A DNA stretch of 5,821 bases from Alphaproteobacteria bacterium (GTDB lineage Bacteria > Pseudomonadota > Alphaproteobacteria > Rickettsiales > SXRF01), in the NCBI GenBank assembly GCA_020050695.1, contig JAGVKI010000088.1:1-5821 (forward strand), given 5' to 3'. Positions 5,641 to 5,821 of this stretch are shown here, one piece after another; within the stretch, counting starts at the first letter, position 1, and the number at the start of each line of letters is the position of its first letter. The notes beneath the pieces are model-generated. The model was not told where the DNA came from and searched no databases. It saw only the letters and a program-made list of their open reading frames with translations. A program made the position numbers and the translations under genes.

Positions 5641-5669
5641 ATTATAGTGACTACAATACACATTCTTAA
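5641..5669 (-). promoter_or_regulatory. Sigma70-type promoter of the 59-aa lipoprotein gene
   Basis: On the - strand TTAAGA (5664-5669, four of six to TTGACA) is separated by exactly 17 bases from a perfect TATAAT (5641-5646). Transcription would start near 5634, about 14 bases before the ATG at 5620. The placement and the consensus -10 make this the most convincing promoter in the window. Confidence 0.65.
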
Positions 5670-5695
5670 TTTGCATTGAATTGATAGATTTCTAG

Positions 5696-5733
5696 ATCAG
5701 GTATGCGTTTAAAGCATAGCGTTTCATTCTGAT
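5696..5733. other. Nested short inverted repeats upstream of the promoter
   Basis: TATGC (5702-5706) and GCATA (5714-5718) flank GTTTAAA, and ATCAG (5696-5700) and CTGAT (5729-5733) enclose them with an uneven bulge. The stems lie just after the stop of the - strand frame at the right edge. No T-tract follows on either strand, so they are weak candidates for a terminator or an upstream regulatory site. Confidence 0.3.
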
Positions 5734-5738
5734 GCGAA

Positions 5739-5821
5739 TCATTCTAAACCCAGGGCGTTTATTATCCCCTTGGATTTTAATAGAATTTCTTGAAGTTCGC
5801 CTTCTGGTGTGGAATCGGCGA
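5739..5821 (-). CDS. Possible 3' end of an unidentified gene
   Basis: Reading leftward from the right edge, one frame gives 26 codons ending in TGA at 5739-5741. The visible C-terminus is acidic and helix-like (TPEGELQEILLKSKGIIN...LGLE). I do not recognise it. The frame is preferred to the other open ones because its composition looks like a normal soluble protein end. A competing - strand frame is implausibly Arg-rich, and a + strand frame from ATG 5732 to the edge is hydrophobic with no ribosome binding site. The gene body would lie outside the window. Moderate to low confidence. Confidence 0.4.
   Translation of the reverse strand, partial: ADSTPEGELQEILLKSKGIINALGLE

Noticed and set aside
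5435..5647. A 70-codon + strand frame
   Set aside because: It is antisense to the 59-aa lipoprotein gene, which has a clear signal peptide, lipobox and promoter; this frame has none.
1..5821. tRNA, rRNA, CRISPR array, transposase or toxin-antitoxin genes
   Set aside because: I read both strands and found no cloverleaf, no regularly spaced repeats, and no coding sequence with the motifs of these classes.

Overview
The window looks like a chromosomal piece of a flagellated alphaproteobacterium. The evidence is the order lolD - dnaE, which is common in that class, the alphaproteobacterial style of the DnaE PHP domain, and a MotA of about 290 residues. Base composition is moderate (roughly half GC) in the genes and more AT-rich at the right end. 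I cannot place it to genus.

Left and centre (1-4676, all + strand): the 3' end of an ABC ATPase gene, most likely lolD (lipoprotein release), is followed after 32 bases by a complete dnaE (replicative DNA polymerase III alpha subunit, 1154 aa). After 132 bases comes a complete motA (flagellar stator, 289 aa). No motB follows, so motA stands alone here. These three genes are intact and ordinary.

Right (4677-5821, genes on the - strand): this part is accessory in character. It holds two very small lipoprotein genes, 4787-4972 (61 aa) and 5441-5620 (59 aa). Both have a basic start, a hydrophobic stretch, a lipobox ending in Ala-Cys, and a predicted mature peptide of only 36-37 residues. The right-hand one has a good promoter (TTAAGA - 17 - TATAAT). 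The left-hand one has a good ribosome binding site and is followed by a strong intrinsic terminator that points leftward, against motA. At the right edge a - strand reading frame probably represents the end of another gene.

The 468 bases between the two lipoprotein genes hold no convincing gene but are rich in structure. There is a 19-base inverted repeat (17 of 19 matching) bounding a segment of about 190 bases with TA on each side, a perfect 12-base palindrome, and two mutually exclusive RNA stems at 5278-5335. This is the best place to look for something undescribed: a small MITE-like element, a pair of operators, or a structured RNA linked to the lipoproteins. Nothing in the window amounts to a recognisable new defence or mobile system.
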